Shown here one piece after another: positions 34,568 to 43,814 of a stretch of 64,000 nucleotides of DNA. Location: assembly GCA_947503005.1 (NCBI GenBank), contig CANNCA010000006.1, positions 62,001 through 126,000 of the forward strand, in the 5' to 3' direction. Source of the DNA: an uncultured Flavobacteriaceae bacterium (lineage in GTDB: Bacteria > Bacteroidota > Bacteroidia > Flavobacteriales > Flavobacteriaceae). The translations under genes were made by a program, and so were the position numbers. Within the stretch, counting starts at the first letter, position 1, and each line of letters starts with the position of its first letter. A model generated the notes under the pieces. The model saw only the letters and a program-made list of their open reading frames with translations, ran no database searches and was not told the DNA's origin.

Positions 34568-35712
34568 GTTTTTCTCTTTCCCAAAACAAAAGTAGCCACC
34601 AAAACCAAAAAAGCACAACACAACAAAACAATAAAAGTCGTAATTAAGGAAGACCTTTCTGCTAAAAAACCGAGAACCGGAGGGGCGGATAAAAACCCGG
34701 CATAACCTGCACCGGCAATAAAAGCAACTCCTTGAGAAGATTGAATCCCTTTTACATTGCCACCAATACGAAACAGTTCAGGAATAATTACAGAAAAACC
34801 CAAACCGACCAATCCAAATCCGATAATCGCTAAATACGTATGTGTGGATAACACAGCGAGATAGCCAAAAATCGCAATAGAAATTCCCAAGGACACCATT
34901 TTCACCGACCCGATTCGTTGACTGATGCTATCGCCTAAAAACCTTCCCGTTGTCATCAAGGCTGAAAAAGCCAAAAACCCAGCTCCCCACAACGCTTCCG
35001 GAGCCAAACTGATTTCCTGAAGATAGAGTCCGCTCCAATCAACAATGGCCCCTTCGCCTCCCATCACAATAAAAGAAACAATACCGATAACTAAAAGTGG
35101 TTTGAACAATTTCAAGCTAAAGGGTTCTTTCTCTACGGGAGCGGCCACAATATGGAAATAGTTTTTATACAAGATGAAATTGATTGCCAATACCAATAGC
35201 ATCACAATGCCCATATGCAATGCCGGATTTCCAAGCGAGATAATAAAAAAACTTCCAAGGCCGGCCAAAACCCCACCCAAACTAAAAAAACCATGTGCGG
35301 CCGACATGAAACTTTTTTTATCCTCTTTCTCAATTTCCGTAACCAATGTATTCATGGCGATATCGGTCAAGCCTTGAGTTGCCCCAAAAAGATACAATGC
35401 AATCATTAAGGTGTAATAATTGGGAGCTAAAAGGGGTAAAAGGGCCACCAAGCTGTTGAAGAGAATGCCATACCAAGTTACCTTCCCAACCCCATACTTA
35501 TTAATGATCCTCGCGGCAATCGGAAAAACTGTAAAAACACCAAGGGAAAGGAAAAAAATGGCAATCCCTAATTGAGACTTGTCAATCGAAAGACTTTCCT
35601 TAACCGAGGGAATATAAATCGCCCAAGTACCAAAAAGGATATTCAGACTTGCAAAAACCCATGCCGGAGCAAAATATCTTGGGTTTGATAGAATTAATTG
35701 AAGGGATATCAT
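34564..35712 (-). CDS. Major facilitator superfamily transporter
   Basis: 382 residues with about 12 hydrophobic helices. The MFS loop-2/3 region is GIAIFFLSLGVFTVFPIAAR followed by IINKYGVGKV, and the mid-protein DWSGLYL element together with GRFLGDSISQRIGSVK are typical of YbjJ-like members. The substrate is not determinable. It lies 31 bases downstream of kynU on the same strand, so an export/import role in kynurenine or tryptophan metabolism is conceivable but unproven. Confidence 0.88.
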   Translation of the reverse strand: MISLQLILSNPRYFAPAWVFASLNILFGTWAIYIPSVKESLSIDKSQLGIAIFFLSLGVFTVFPIAARIINKYGVGKVTWYGILFNSLVALLPLLAPNYYTLMIALYLFGATQGLTDIAMNTLVTEIEKEDKKSFMSAAHGFFSLGGVLAGLGSFFIISLGNPALHMGIVMLLVLAINFILYKNYFHIVAAPVEKEPFSLKLFKPLLVIGIVSFIVMGGEGAIVDWSGLYLQEISLAPEALWGAGFLAFSALMTTGRFLGDSISQRIGSVKMVSLGISIAIFGYLAVLSTHTYLAIIGFGLVGLGFSVIIPELFRIGGNVKGIQSSQGVAFIAGAGYAGFLSAPPVLGFLAERSSLITTFIVLLCCAFLVLVATFVLGKRKT

Positions 35713-35743
35713 TCGCCTACGTTTTGCAGGCTGCTAAAGTAAT

Positions 35744-37012
35744 TTAATTTTCAAGAATTCCATCTTTTAAAATCTGCCCAAAGCGATACATATCTTCATA
35801 GGAACAATAGAAAGGCGCGGGTGCCAACCGAATGACATTGGGCTCCCGCCAATCGGTAATCACTCCGTTGTCCATCAAGTAGTTGAAGAGTGATTTCCCT
35901 TGTCCGTGGAGGAAAACCGAAAGTTGGCATCCCCGCTCTGTGGGCGTAATAATCTCAAAGGTACTATCAACTTCCTTGTCGATTTCGTGAAGGATGAACT
36001 CTAGATAGTCTACTATTTTATTTCGTTTTTTTATCAAGGCTTCCATTCCTACCTCTTCGAACATTTTCAAAGAGGCCAGATAAGGCGCTAAAGACAAAAC
36101 AGGTGGATTACTAACTTGCCAAGCATCGGCATTTTCCATGGGTTCGAATTTCGGTTTCATTAAAAAGCGGGTTTCCTTTTTAGTACCCCACCATCCCTCA
36201 AAACGTGATATATCCTTCTTTCCAAGATATTTTTCATTCACGAAAATACCGGAAGCGTTCCCAGGTCCGCTATTCATGTATTTATAACTGCACCAGGCTG
36301 CAAAATCTACACCCCAATCGTGTAGTTTCAATTCGATATTGCCAACGGCATGGGCCAAATCCCATCCGACATTGGCACCTACTTTTTTACCGGCTTTGGT
36401 AATGGTTTCCATATCAAAAACCTGACCGTTGTAATAATTTACACCGCCAATTAAGACCAAAGCCAATTCATCTCCCACTTCATTAATTTTGGCTACAATA
36501 TCTTCTGTTCTCCAATGTTGTTCGCCTTCTCGCTTTTTGACTTCTACAATGGCATCTTCTGGATTTAACCCATGAAATTTCACCTGACTTTGAAACATAT
36601 ACTGGTCAGACGGGAAGGCCTTTTCTTCACAGATGATCTTATACCTATCCGCAGTGGGTTTATAGAATGAAACCATCAAAAAGTGAAGATTTACCGTTAA
36701 GGTATTCATCACGGATACTTCTTTAGTTTTGGCTCCAACTACCTTGGCCAATGGTTCGGCAAGTCGTTCGTGATAATCCCACCATGATTTTTCGGCATGA
36801 AAATGACCTTCAACGGCCAATTCGGCCCAATCGGTCATGACCTCATCAACGTATTTTTTCGTCTTCTTGGGCTGTAGACCCAATGAATTTCCTGTGAAAT
36901 AAATGACCTGCTTTCCGTTCACCTTGGGAAAGTGAAAAGCATCGCGATAATTGCGCAATGCATCTGCTGCATCTAATTCTTGGGCAAATTGCAAATTGTT
37001 CTGAAAATCCAT
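35744..37012 (-). CDS. kynU: Kynureninase
   Basis: 422 residues, a PLP-dependent fold type I enzyme cleaving L-kynurenine to anthranilate and alanine, or 3-hydroxykynurenine to 3-hydroxyanthranilate and alanine. Motifs: GNSLGLQPKKT near the N-terminus, GWDLAHAVGNIELKLHDWGV, the PLP lysine in CSYKYMNSGPGN, and FEGWWGTKKETRF. It completes the step following Kmo (21087-22427). The order kynU then an MFS gene on the minus strand suggests a two-gene unit; a GNAT acetyltransferase gene lies upstream on the same strand after a 51-base gap. Confidence 0.96.
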   Translation of the reverse strand: MDFQNNLQFAQELDAADALRNYRDAFHFPKVNGKQVIYFTGNSLGLQPKKTKKYVDEVMTDWAELAVEGHFHAEKSWWDYHERLAEPLAKVVGAKTKEVSVMNTLTVNLHFLMVSFYKPTADRYKIICEEKAFPSDQYMFQSQVKFHGLNPEDAIVEVKKREGEQHWRTEDIVAKINEVGDELALVLIGGVNYYNGQVFDMETITKAGKKVGANVGWDLAHAVGNIELKLHDWGVDFAAWCSYKYMNSGPGNASGIFVNEKYLGKKDISRFEGWWGTKKETRFLMKPKFEPMENADAWQVSNPPVLSLAPYLASLKMFEEVGMEALIKKRNKIVDYLEFILHEIDKEVDSTFEIITPTERGCQLSVFLHGQGKSLFNYLMDNGVITDWREPNVIRLAPAPFYCSYEDMYRFGQILKDGILEN

Positions 37013-37063
37013 AGCCTGATTTTATTCAAAAATACGACAAAGGCAATGATTAAATCAGAGACT

Positions 37064-37552
37064 TTATTCAATTCGCATCTCGATGAGATGTTTTTTGAAT
37101 CCTGTCCTTTCGTAGGCTTTTATAGCAGCTATGTTGTCGTCATATACGGTTAGGCGAATTTCTTTAAGTCCTTTAGAAATAGACCAATTTCGAAGTTCTT
37201 CAACAATCAATCGATTAACTCCCCTTCCCCGAAAATCTGGTCGCGTATACATAAAGCCTAAATACGAATAGAATTCATGGTCTAAATAGTGACGGGCCTT
37301 TTTAATTTTGGCGTATCCGGAGGCAATTACCTCAAAGTCATGCTCAACGACTAGTACTTCGGCATCATCGGAATTTATCAATTCAGCTATATCGTAGTAT
37401 GAGATAGGGTCTGGGGCCAAAGTTGGATCCATTGGGCGTTCTGCCAGTATGATACCCTGTTCAAACTCCAACAGAACACTTAAATCATCAAGCCCGGCAG
37501 GTCTTACTATAAATTTTTCCACAATATTACTTGATTTTCTCCGATGGTTCAT
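37064..37552 (-). CDS. GNAT-family N-acetyltransferase
   Basis: 162 residues. The acetyl-CoA loop is in PDFRGRGVNRLIVEELRNWS (RGRGVN) and motif B in AIKAYERTGFKKHLIEM. The N-terminal segment IVRPAGLDDLSVLLEFEQGI is family-typical. Its acceptor is unknown. It is divergent from the O-methyltransferase gene across a 38-base gap containing a perfect inverted repeat, and lies upstream of kynU. Confidence 0.88.
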   Translation of the reverse strand: MNHRRKSSNIVEKFIVRPAGLDDLSVLLEFEQGIILAERPMDPTLAPDPISYYDIAELINSDDAEVLVVEHDFEVIASGYAKIKKARHYLDHEFYSYLGFMYTRPDFRGRGVNRLIVEELRNWSISKGLKEIRLTVYDDNIAAIKAYERTGFKKHLIEMRIE

Positions 37553-37564
37553 AAGTCTAAAGTA

Positions 37565-37588
37565 CTATATATTTACAAAAATATATAG
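37565..37588. promoter_or_regulatory. Palindromic divergent promoter region
   Basis: CTATATATTT (37565-37574) and AAATATATAG (37579-37588) are perfect inverted arms around ACAA, centred in the 38-base gap between two divergent genes. The minus strand reads TATTTTTG (37576-37583), a match to the TAnnTTTG -7 box for the acetyltransferase; the plus strand reads TATATTTA for the methyltransferase. No TTG is at the right -33 distance on either strand. Confidence 0.5.
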
Positions 37589-37590
37589 CA

Positions 37591-38232
37591 ATGCATTTCT
37601 TATCCGATGCTTTGGAAAGGTACATTCAAGACCATTCTGAAGATGAACCTGAATTACTACAGAAGCTCACGCGCGAGACACATCTAAAGGTCATACAACC
37701 CCGAATGATAACAGGTCATTTTCAGGGTAGGGTTCTCAGTATGCTTTCCAAAGTCATCAATCCAAAATATATTTTGGAAATTGGAACCTACACTGGTTAT
37801 TCTGCCATTTGCTTGGCGGAGGGACTCCAAAAAGTGGGTCAACTACACACTATAGATATCAATCCTGAATTGACAACTATGCAACGTAGCTATTTTGATA
37901 AAAGCGGATTTGGACCACAAATTATTCAACATACCGGAGATGCCCTTGATATTATTCCTGAATTAGACATCTGTTTCGACCTTGTTTTCATCGACGCCGA
38001 AAAGGTAAGTTATGATGCCTATTTTGAAGCTGCGCTAAAAAAAACAAGACCCGGAAGTATTATTCTGTCCGATAATGTCTTGTGGTCAGGAAAGGTCGTT
38101 GAACCTTTGAATCCGAAAGACAAAGCCACCAAAGTGTTACAAGATTTCAACAAAAAACTAAAAGAAGACCCGAGAGTGGAAACCGTTTTATTGCCTATTA
38201 GGGATGGCCTAACTTTCTGTAGGGTACGATAA
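37591..38232 (+). CDS. SAM-dependent O-methyltransferase (TrmR/caffeoyl-CoA type)
   Basis: 213 residues with SAM motif I ILEIGTYTGYSAICLAEGL, motif with FIDAEKVSYDAYFEAAL and metal-site SDNVLWSGKV. These are signatures of family-3 O-methyltransferases, divalent-metal-dependent enzymes; some members (TrmR) methylate 5-hydroxyuridine in tRNA. The C-terminal LLPIRDGLTFCRVR is typical. The last 35 bases overlap convergently with the PAP2 gene. Confidence 0.92.
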   Translation: MHFLSDALERYIQDHSEDEPELLQKLTRETHLKVIQPRMITGHFQGRVLSMLSKVINPKYILEIGTYTGYSAICLAEGLQKVGQLHTIDINPELTTMQRSYFDKSGFGPQIIQHTGDALDIIPELDICFDLVFIDAEKVSYDAYFEAALKKTRPGSIILSDNVLWSGKVVEPLNPKDKATKVLQDFNKKLKEDPRVETVLLPIRDGLTFCRVR

Positions 38233-38770
38233 AATTCGTATACATCTTGTAAAACGCAACTGCAGAAAGAATACCTACAATCGTACCTACGATAATATCA
38301 ACAGGATAGTGTACACCCACGAATATTCTACTCGTGGCAAAGACGACAGGCCAGAGGTAAAAAATCCAAGACCATTTAAATTTTTTTCTCAAAAACAAAA
38401 CGAAAACCGTAGTAATGGAAAAAGAACTTGCAGAATGTCCAGAGAAAAAACTATACGTTGTCGGGCTCTTCAATATTCGAATCAGCGTATTGATTTCTTC
38501 GGCATTATTTGGTCTAAGTCGTGCCACATAATCTTTTGTCACATCGGTAGCCTTTGTAACGAAAACAATCATTAATGCTATGGTGAGTAGTACATAAAAG
38601 GCTTCACGCTTTGGGTATTTTACAAAAACCAGAACGATAAAAAGCAAGAATAGAGGAATCCATGTGTAAAAATCAGTAACAGTAGTCCAAAAGAGATCGT
38701 ATTCTTCGATGCCAAGATTGTTAAGATATACAAAGGTATCTCTATCCCATTCCAATATTTTTTTAAGCAT
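38198..38770 (-). CDS. PAP2-family membrane phosphatase
   Basis: 190 residues with five to six membrane helices and all three PAP2 motifs: KDYVARLRPNN, YSFFSGHSAS and SRIFVGVHYPVD. Such enzymes dephosphorylate lipid phosphates, often undecaprenyl pyrophosphate, on the periplasmic side; the exact substrate is unknown. The gene starts one base after the tatA stop, so the two are cotranscribed. Its 3' end overlaps the O-methyltransferase gene by 35 bases. Confidence 0.92.
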   Translation of the reverse strand: MLKKILEWDRDTFVYLNNLGIEEYDLFWTTVTDFYTWIPLFLLFIVLVFVKYPKREAFYVLLTIALMIVFVTKATDVTKDYVARLRPNNAEEINTLIRILKSPTTYSFFSGHSASSFSITTVFVLFLRKKFKWSWIFYLWPVVFATSRIFVGVHYPVDIIVGTIVGILSAVAFYKMYTNFIVPYRKLGHP

Positions 38771-38771
38771 G

Positions 38772-39098
38772 TCAATCTCTTTTGACGGTACCCTTTATTT
38801 TCTCTATACCATCTTTGACTTCACCGATTTCCTTGGTAAGGCCTGAAGTCATATTCTCCTTTACTTCGTCAATATCTTTTTTGATATCCGAGACAAAACT
38901 GGTATCGATACCCTGCTTATCGGCACTTTTTTGGATTTCTTGTTTGATGTCTTCGGTAGCATCTTTCAGCTGTCGCATACCTTTGCCCAAACCCTTAGCG
39001 ATTCCTGGAATTTTATCAGCACCGAACACCATGACCACGATGAACATGATGAAGAAAATCTCCGCTCCGCTGATGAATAAAAACTGCATTGCAACCAT
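38772..39098 (-). CDS. tatA: Twin-arginine translocase subunit TatA/TatE
   Basis: 108 residues (105 from the alternative ATG at 39089). The short N-terminal helix ISGAEIFFIMFIVVMVFG is followed by the family hinge and amphipathic helix ADKIPGIAKGLGKGMRQLKD, then an acidic/basic tail. TatA multimers open the pore for folded proteins with RR signal peptides. A likely client, the M15 peptidase at 57330, is in this window. No tatC is adjacent; the PAP2 gene follows immediately. Confidence 0.92.
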   Translation of the reverse strand: MVAMQFLFISGAEIFFIMFIVVMVFGADKIPGIAKGLGKGMRQLKDATEDIKQEIQKSADKQGIDTSFVSDIKKDIDEVKENMTSGLTKEIGEVKDGIEKIKGTVKRD

Positions 39099-39127
39099 AG
39101 CTACAAATATAATGAAGTTTAGATACG

Positions 39128-39160
39128 CTAAGAAAAAAGCCCTGCGAATAACAGGGCTTT
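39128..39160 (-). terminator. Intrinsic terminator of the M1 aminopeptidase gene
   Basis: AAAGCCCTG (39136-39144) and CAGGGCTTT (39152-39160) form a 9-bp stem with a 7-base loop. On the minus strand a T run follows, and the stem begins 21 bases after the M1 peptidase stop. Confidence 0.8.
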
Positions 39161-39180
39161 GATTTACAAAAAAGCAAATT

Positions 39181-41481
39181 CTAACCTTTGATCTTTTCCT
39201 TCATTTGGTCAAAATCAGATTTTTCTTCTTTTCTTGGCCACCCGTTATTAGTGGTATCGATATCAGCAGTTTCTGCTTTTGGATCTACGATTACTCCCGT
39301 TAGCTCCTTTTCAGAGGACAAAACCACACTTACTTCCTTATCATTCTTTCTCCAAATTTCAGGTGGATACGTAATGTTTTCTTTTGAACCGTCTGCATAG
39401 GTGTACTCTACTATCAAAGGCATCGGAATACCACCTGGTTTATCATAGGTCACCTCATAAAAATATTTAGGCTCTTTGACTTTTGCGCGTTCGGCCTCGG
39501 TCATATTATCCATCAAAAATTCTTTCAAAGTTTGCGAACTTTCAGAGGGCGCCTTTCCCTTCATTTCGGGGTCAAAATCTTCACTACCCTCTTCGGCCAA
39601 ATAAACTAAAGGTGGTAAATCGGCCTCTGTCAAATTTCGAGCGGCCATGTACTCTTGCATTTTCTTGGTGGGTTTGTTAGAGACATAATATTTTTTGATG
39701 TCTTTCACTCCTATATCAACATAATCCGTTGTGTAGAACCAACCTCTCCAGTACCAATCCAAATCGACTGCCGAGGCATCTTCCATTGTTCTAAAGAAAT
39801 CTTCGGGGGTCGGATGTTTAAATTTCCACCGTTGAGAATATGTTTTAAATGCATGGTCGAACAATTCTCGACCCATAACCGTTTCTCTAAGAATATTTAA
39901 AGCCGTTGCCGGTTTTCCGTAAGCATTTGGACCCAACTGATATACGTTTTCAGGATTCGACATAATTGGAGAAATAGTGCTTTGATCTCCACTCATATAT
40001 GGAACAATTTTGGATGGAGCTCCTCTTCTTGAAGGATATGCATCATTCGGGGCAACTGCTTCAGGATAAGCTTCTCCAAATTCTTGTTCTGCCATGTACT
40101 GCATAAATGTATCAAGACCTTCGTCCATCCAACCCCATTGACGTTCATCCGAGTTCACGATCATCGGGAAAAAATTATGCCCAACTTCATGAATGATCAC
40201 ACTGATCATACCATACTTCACGCGATCGGAATACGTGCCGTCTTCATTTGGTCGGCCGTAATTCCAGCAGATCATAGGGTATTCCATTCCCTGATTTTTA
40301 GCATGCACGGAAATTGCCTTGGGATATGGATAATCAAACGTATGACTTGAATAGGATTTCAAGGTATGGGCTACCGCTTTTGTGGAATACTCCTCCCAAA
40401 GTGGGTTCCCTTCTTTTGGATACATGGAAACCGCCATCACATCGCGATTCCCCATTTTCACCGCCTGCATATCCCAAATAAATCTTCTGGAAGTCGCAAA
40501 ACCATAGTCACGAACATTCTCGGCACGGAACTTCCATGTTTTCTTTTCTTTGGAAAAACCTTTAGAGGCTTCTTCTACTTCTTCTTGCGTAACAATAACT
40601 ACTGGCTTGTCATACGATTTTTTAGCTTGCTTGTACCGTTTCATCATCTCTTTGGAGAAGACCTCTTCTCTATTTTGAAGAGTGCCAGTTGCATCCAAAA
40701 TGTGATCTGCAGGAACGGTAATGTTTACATCATAGTTCCCAAAGGTCAAAGCGAACTCCCCATTACCCCAGAATTGATGATTTTGCCATCCTTCCACATC
40801 GTTATAAACTGCCATTCTTGGAAAAAACTGTGCAATTACATAAGCACGATTGCCATCTGCGAATTCCTCATAACCGGAACGTGCCCTATCGACCGTATGA
40901 TCGGGAATGTTGAAATTCCATTTAATGGAAAAAGAAACCTTTTCTTTGCTCTTCAAAGGTTGCGGCAAATTAATACGCATCATCGTAAAGTTGATCGTAT
41001 GTGATAAGGGTTTACCTGCAGCATCTTTTACAGATTCAATGATAAAACCACCGTCAAAAGGTTCTCCCATATATTTACCTGCGAAAGCACCTGGTTGCTC
41101 TGCCAACGGCACTCCTCCACCATTCTTTAATCTGGCTTTGGAGTCTTTTGTTCTGATATTTTGATCCAATTGTACCCAAAGGTATTCAAGGTCATCGGGC
41201 GAATTATTGAAATACGTAATGGTTTCTTCACCAAAAATTCTATGATTGGCGTCATCAAGCTCTATGTTCATTACATAATCGGCTTGTTGCTGATAGTAAT
41301 CGGGGCCTGGTGCTCCCGATGCCGAACGGTAGGTATTCGGAGTTGCGAATTCTTCGTACAACTGTTTGAACTTGCTCTGATTGGTGTGGCCTGGTTCTTT
41401 TACTTTTTCTTCTTCCTGAGCAGTCACTACCGCAGCGAAAAGAAACAGCAGTGATGCAAAACAATACTTGATTTTAGTCAT
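39181..41481 (-). CDS. Secreted M1-family metallopeptidase
   Basis: 766 residues. A signal peptide (ending AAVVTAQ) is followed by an N-terminal beta domain and a catalytic gluzincin domain: HEVGH at 431-435 and the third zinc ligand Glu454 in RQWGWMDEGLD, i.e. HExxH-x18-E. The usual GxMEN exopeptidase motif appears as QGMEYPMICW, so aminopeptidase specificity may differ. It is probably periplasmic or surface-linked. It is downstream of a DUF6702 gene and four carboxypeptidase-regulatory-like genes on the same strand, a neighbourhood I recall from other flavobacteria. A TAAATTTG -7 box on the minus strand (41547-41554) may give it a promoter of its own. Confidence 0.93.
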   Translation of the reverse strand: MTKIKYCFASLLFLFAAVVTAQEEEKVKEPGHTNQSKFKQLYEEFATPNTYRSASGAPGPDYYQQQADYVMNIELDDANHRIFGEETITYFNNSPDDLEYLWVQLDQNIRTKDSKARLKNGGGVPLAEQPGAFAGKYMGEPFDGGFIIESVKDAAGKPLSHTINFTMMRINLPQPLKSKEKVSFSIKWNFNIPDHTVDRARSGYEEFADGNRAYVIAQFFPRMAVYNDVEGWQNHQFWGNGEFALTFGNYDVNITVPADHILDATGTLQNREEVFSKEMMKRYKQAKKSYDKPVVIVTQEEVEEASKGFSKEKKTWKFRAENVRDYGFATSRRFIWDMQAVKMGNRDVMAVSMYPKEGNPLWEEYSTKAVAHTLKSYSSHTFDYPYPKAISVHAKNQGMEYPMICWNYGRPNEDGTYSDRVKYGMISVIIHEVGHNFFPMIVNSDERQWGWMDEGLDTFMQYMAEQEFGEAYPEAVAPNDAYPSRRGAPSKIVPYMSGDQSTISPIMSNPENVYQLGPNAYGKPATALNILRETVMGRELFDHAFKTYSQRWKFKHPTPEDFFRTMEDASAVDLDWYWRGWFYTTDYVDIGVKDIKKYYVSNKPTKKMQEYMAARNLTEADLPPLVYLAEEGSEDFDPEMKGKAPSESSQTLKEFLMDNMTEAERAKVKEPKYFYEVTYDKPGGIPMPLIVEYTYADGSKENITYPPEIWRKNDKEVSVVLSSEKELTGVIVDPKAETADIDTTNNGWPRKEEKSDFDQMKEKIKG

Positions 41482-41543
41482 CTTTTTATTTAATTAGTAC
41501 AATTTTGAAATGTAGAGTTTTTTTAAGAAAAGGTTGAGAAATG

Positions 41544-42050
41544 TTACAAATTTAACACTCCTTTAGTATTTTCTTTCATGAGAACAAAGCTCTTCTTTTT
41601 ACCGCTGATTTTAAAGTGAACGATATTCTGCTGTTCATCGAACAGATCGGTTAGCATCTCATTTTGGATTTGAATAGAGTTCACTTCGGCAAGCTTCACC
41701 TTTGGCACTTCCATATAAAAGATAACCACGTCATTATCATATTTCTTACCAATGTACTGGTAAGAAGTAGTGTTACCATTCACCTCAACCACGAATTTTG
41801 CACGAAGGTATTTCTCTAAATATTCTTGGGTCAACTCCGATTCTTCGTCTGTTGCCAGATGAGCTTCAATGTCATAGCGTTCTTTCAAAACCTTTTCAAG
41901 ATCATCGATAAAGACGCGGGAAGTAATCTGCAAAGCCTCATCTTTTTCAGAGTAATTCACATTGGTTACGCTAACATAGAATTTATGGGCAACGGTAAAC
42001 GCAAAAAAGGGGAGTAACAGAAGAAATACGCCTTTTTTCAGATGATACAT
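41544..42050 (-). CDS. DUF6702 family exported protein
   Basis: 168 residues from the ATG at 42050 (MYHLKKGVFLLLLPFFAFTV); an upstream ATG at 42095 adds a leader that spoils the signal peptide. The mature part has HKFYVSVTNVNYSEKDEALQ and ITSRVFIDDLEKVLKERYDI, the features by which I recognise DUF6702. The family sits next to M1 peptidases in flavobacteria; role unknown, perhaps a periplasmic partner of the peptidase. Confidence 0.82.
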   Translation of the reverse strand: MYHLKKGVFLLLLPFFAFTVAHKFYVSVTNVNYSEKDEALQITSRVFIDDLEKVLKERYDIEAHLATDEESELTQEYLEKYLRAKFVVEVNGNTTSYQYIGKKYDNDVVIFYMEVPKVKLAEVNSIQIQNEMLTDLFDEQQNIVHFKISGKKKSFVLMKENTKGVLNL

Positions 42051-42098
42051 AATAGTTTTCTTTGAATCGTCAAAAATAAACAAATCACGTGCCAAACA

Positions 42099-42911
42099 TC
42101 ATTTCTTAGTAATATCATTTTCATTCAGATATTTAACGCTTTTCATTTTTAGCACCTCCCAAATCTCTAATCGGTTTCCGCCTTTCATCGTAGCTTCAAA
42201 AAGTGAATCTTGTTCACAAGCGTAGATAAAATCACCAATATTATTTTCTGGGATTTTCAACTCATGCACATAAAGAGAATCAGGATAATAGCCCCTGACT
42301 TCTTCTATCCATTTTGAACGTGCTTCTTGAGCTATCCGTTTTTTTAACCGTTTTGTTCTACCAGAAAAATAATTGATCAGTGGATCTGTATCTACCTTAA
42401 ATCCAAATCCAATTTGGAAATCCCACGTTCTTGCTGTATATAGATGTCGTTGCGATTGGGTAGGAGTTTTTACATCGGCATTAGGCAGCCCTTCTGTAGA
42501 TGATGTTATGATGGGGCCGATGACAAGTTTTCCCATATCTTTTTCCAATACTCCAGAAAGGTTATACGGCATAACAACCACTTCATTGAGCTCAGTTAGT
42601 ACATCTTCCATAGCGACCAAAAACAATGGACTATCTAAAACTTTTTGAGTTACAACAACCCCTTTTTTCTTGAATTGTACTGCAGAAAAAACAAGTGTAT
42701 CCATCATACTGACCGCTATTTCAAAATATCCCGACTCATCCGTAATAGTTCCTCGGTTTTTGGTCACGTTTGAAACATGCACTGCGCGAACATCATTGGA
42801 AGCACTAAAAACACGCCCCTCTAATTTCTTTCCCGTTTTTTGACCGAACATAAAGGTAAAGGACAAAAATGCCAATGAAAAAATGGTATGTGATTTCTTA
42901 ATACGATTCAC
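42099..42911 (-). CDS. Secreted carboxypeptidase-regulatory-like protein, paralogue 1
   Basis: 270 residues with a signal peptide (FSLAFLSFTFMFGQ) and an N-terminal CarboxypepD_reg-like beta sandwich: GRVFSASNDVRAVHVSNVTK, RGTITDESGYFEIAV and DTLVFSAVQFKKKGVVV. Next comes a conserved LNEVVVMPYNLSG and an alpha-rich C-terminus with YPDSLYVHELKIPENNIGDF. Starts with GTG, overlapping the stop of paralogue 2 by one base. The domain fold is found at the N-terminus of TonB-dependent receptors and in exported proteases; here there is no enzyme domain, so it is probably a binding or assembly factor in the envelope. Confidence 0.85.
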   Translation of the reverse strand: MNRIKKSHTIFSLAFLSFTFMFGQKTGKKLEGRVFSASNDVRAVHVSNVTKNRGTITDESGYFEIAVSMMDTLVFSAVQFKKKGVVVTQKVLDSPLFLVAMEDVLTELNEVVVMPYNLSGVLEKDMGKLVIGPIITSSTEGLPNADVKTPTQSQRHLYTARTWDFQIGFGFKVDTDPLINYFSGRTKRLKKRIAQEARSKWIEEVRGYYPDSLYVHELKIPENNIGDFIYACEQDSLFEATMKGGNRLEIWEVLKMKSVKYLNENDITKK

Positions 42912-43753
42912 TAATCTTTCAAAGTTTTTGGCTTGTTGTTCAAATGATATTCTTCACTTTTGCCTTGAAGAAATTCCCAAACCTTCAGTTTATCTCCCGT
43001 TTCCGCTACTGTAGTAAATGTTGTATCAGCCTCACAGAAATAGAAAAATTCATCCAAACGCTCCTTAGAGATATTGAATTCTTGAACATAAATCGAATCA
43101 GGATAAGCTCTTTTCACACTCCGCAGCAAGGCTATTTCCCTATCTAGAGTAACATATTTTTTCAACTTTTTAGTTCGACCCGTAATCCTATTTAAAATCT
43201 TGTTGAAATTGACCATCACCGTTGGGTTAAAGGTAGAATCCAAACTATAGTTGCCCAAGTAAATGAACTTACCGTTGTCGGCCTCAAAAAGTTTTCGCTC
43301 ATTTTGGGTCTTGACCTTCACATAGGCATTGGGCAAGCCCAAGGTGGAAGCGGAAACAACTGGCTCAATTTTTAAATTCCCCATATCTCGATTTAAATCT
43401 CCCGTTAAGCTATAGGGCATGACCACCACCTCATCCAATTTCGTCAGGGATTCCCTAAGCGGAATGTGTAACATATCATTTTCTAAAACATCGGAAGTTA
43501 ATATGAGTTCCACTCGTTGATATTGAACCGCAGAAAAAACCAAAGTATCGTTCAAACGACCACTTATTTTAAAATAACCCGAAATATCCGTTATGGTGCC
43601 GCGGTTGAGGGAAACATTCGAAACATGAACGGCCGCGACATCTCCATCGTTGCTATATACACGCCCCTCTATTTGTTGGGTGAAATCTTGGGCACAAACA
43701 GAACCAACAACGAAAAAGAAAAAAGGAAATAGCTGCGTTACTTTTGACATCAT
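42911..43753 (-). CDS. Secreted carboxypeptidase-regulatory-like protein, paralogue 2
   Basis: 280 residues, same architecture: signal peptide (FPFFFFVVGSVCAQ), sandwich with GRVYSNDGDVAAVHVSNVSL, RGTITDISGYFKISG and NDTLVFSAVQYQR, then LDEVVVMPYSLTGDLNRDMG and the helical C-terminus with YPDSIYVQEFNISKERLDEF. Clear paralogue of the genes on both sides; the shared motifs are too long to be chance. Overlaps paralogue 1 by one base, supporting one transcript. Confidence 0.86.
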   Translation of the reverse strand: MMSKVTQLFPFFFFVVGSVCAQDFTQQIEGRVYSNDGDVAAVHVSNVSLNRGTITDISGYFKISGRLNDTLVFSAVQYQRVELILTSDVLENDMLHIPLRESLTKLDEVVVMPYSLTGDLNRDMGNLKIEPVVSASTLGLPNAYVKVKTQNERKLFEADNGKFIYLGNYSLDSTFNPTVMVNFNKILNRITGRTKKLKKYVTLDREIALLRSVKRAYPDSIYVQEFNISKERLDEFFYFCEADTTFTTVAETGDKLKVWEFLQGKSEEYHLNNKPKTLKD

Positions 43754-43814
43754 GCTATAACAAAGTGATAGTGACGAACTTTATGTTGAATAATATAGAA
43801 GCATCCAGATAAAA

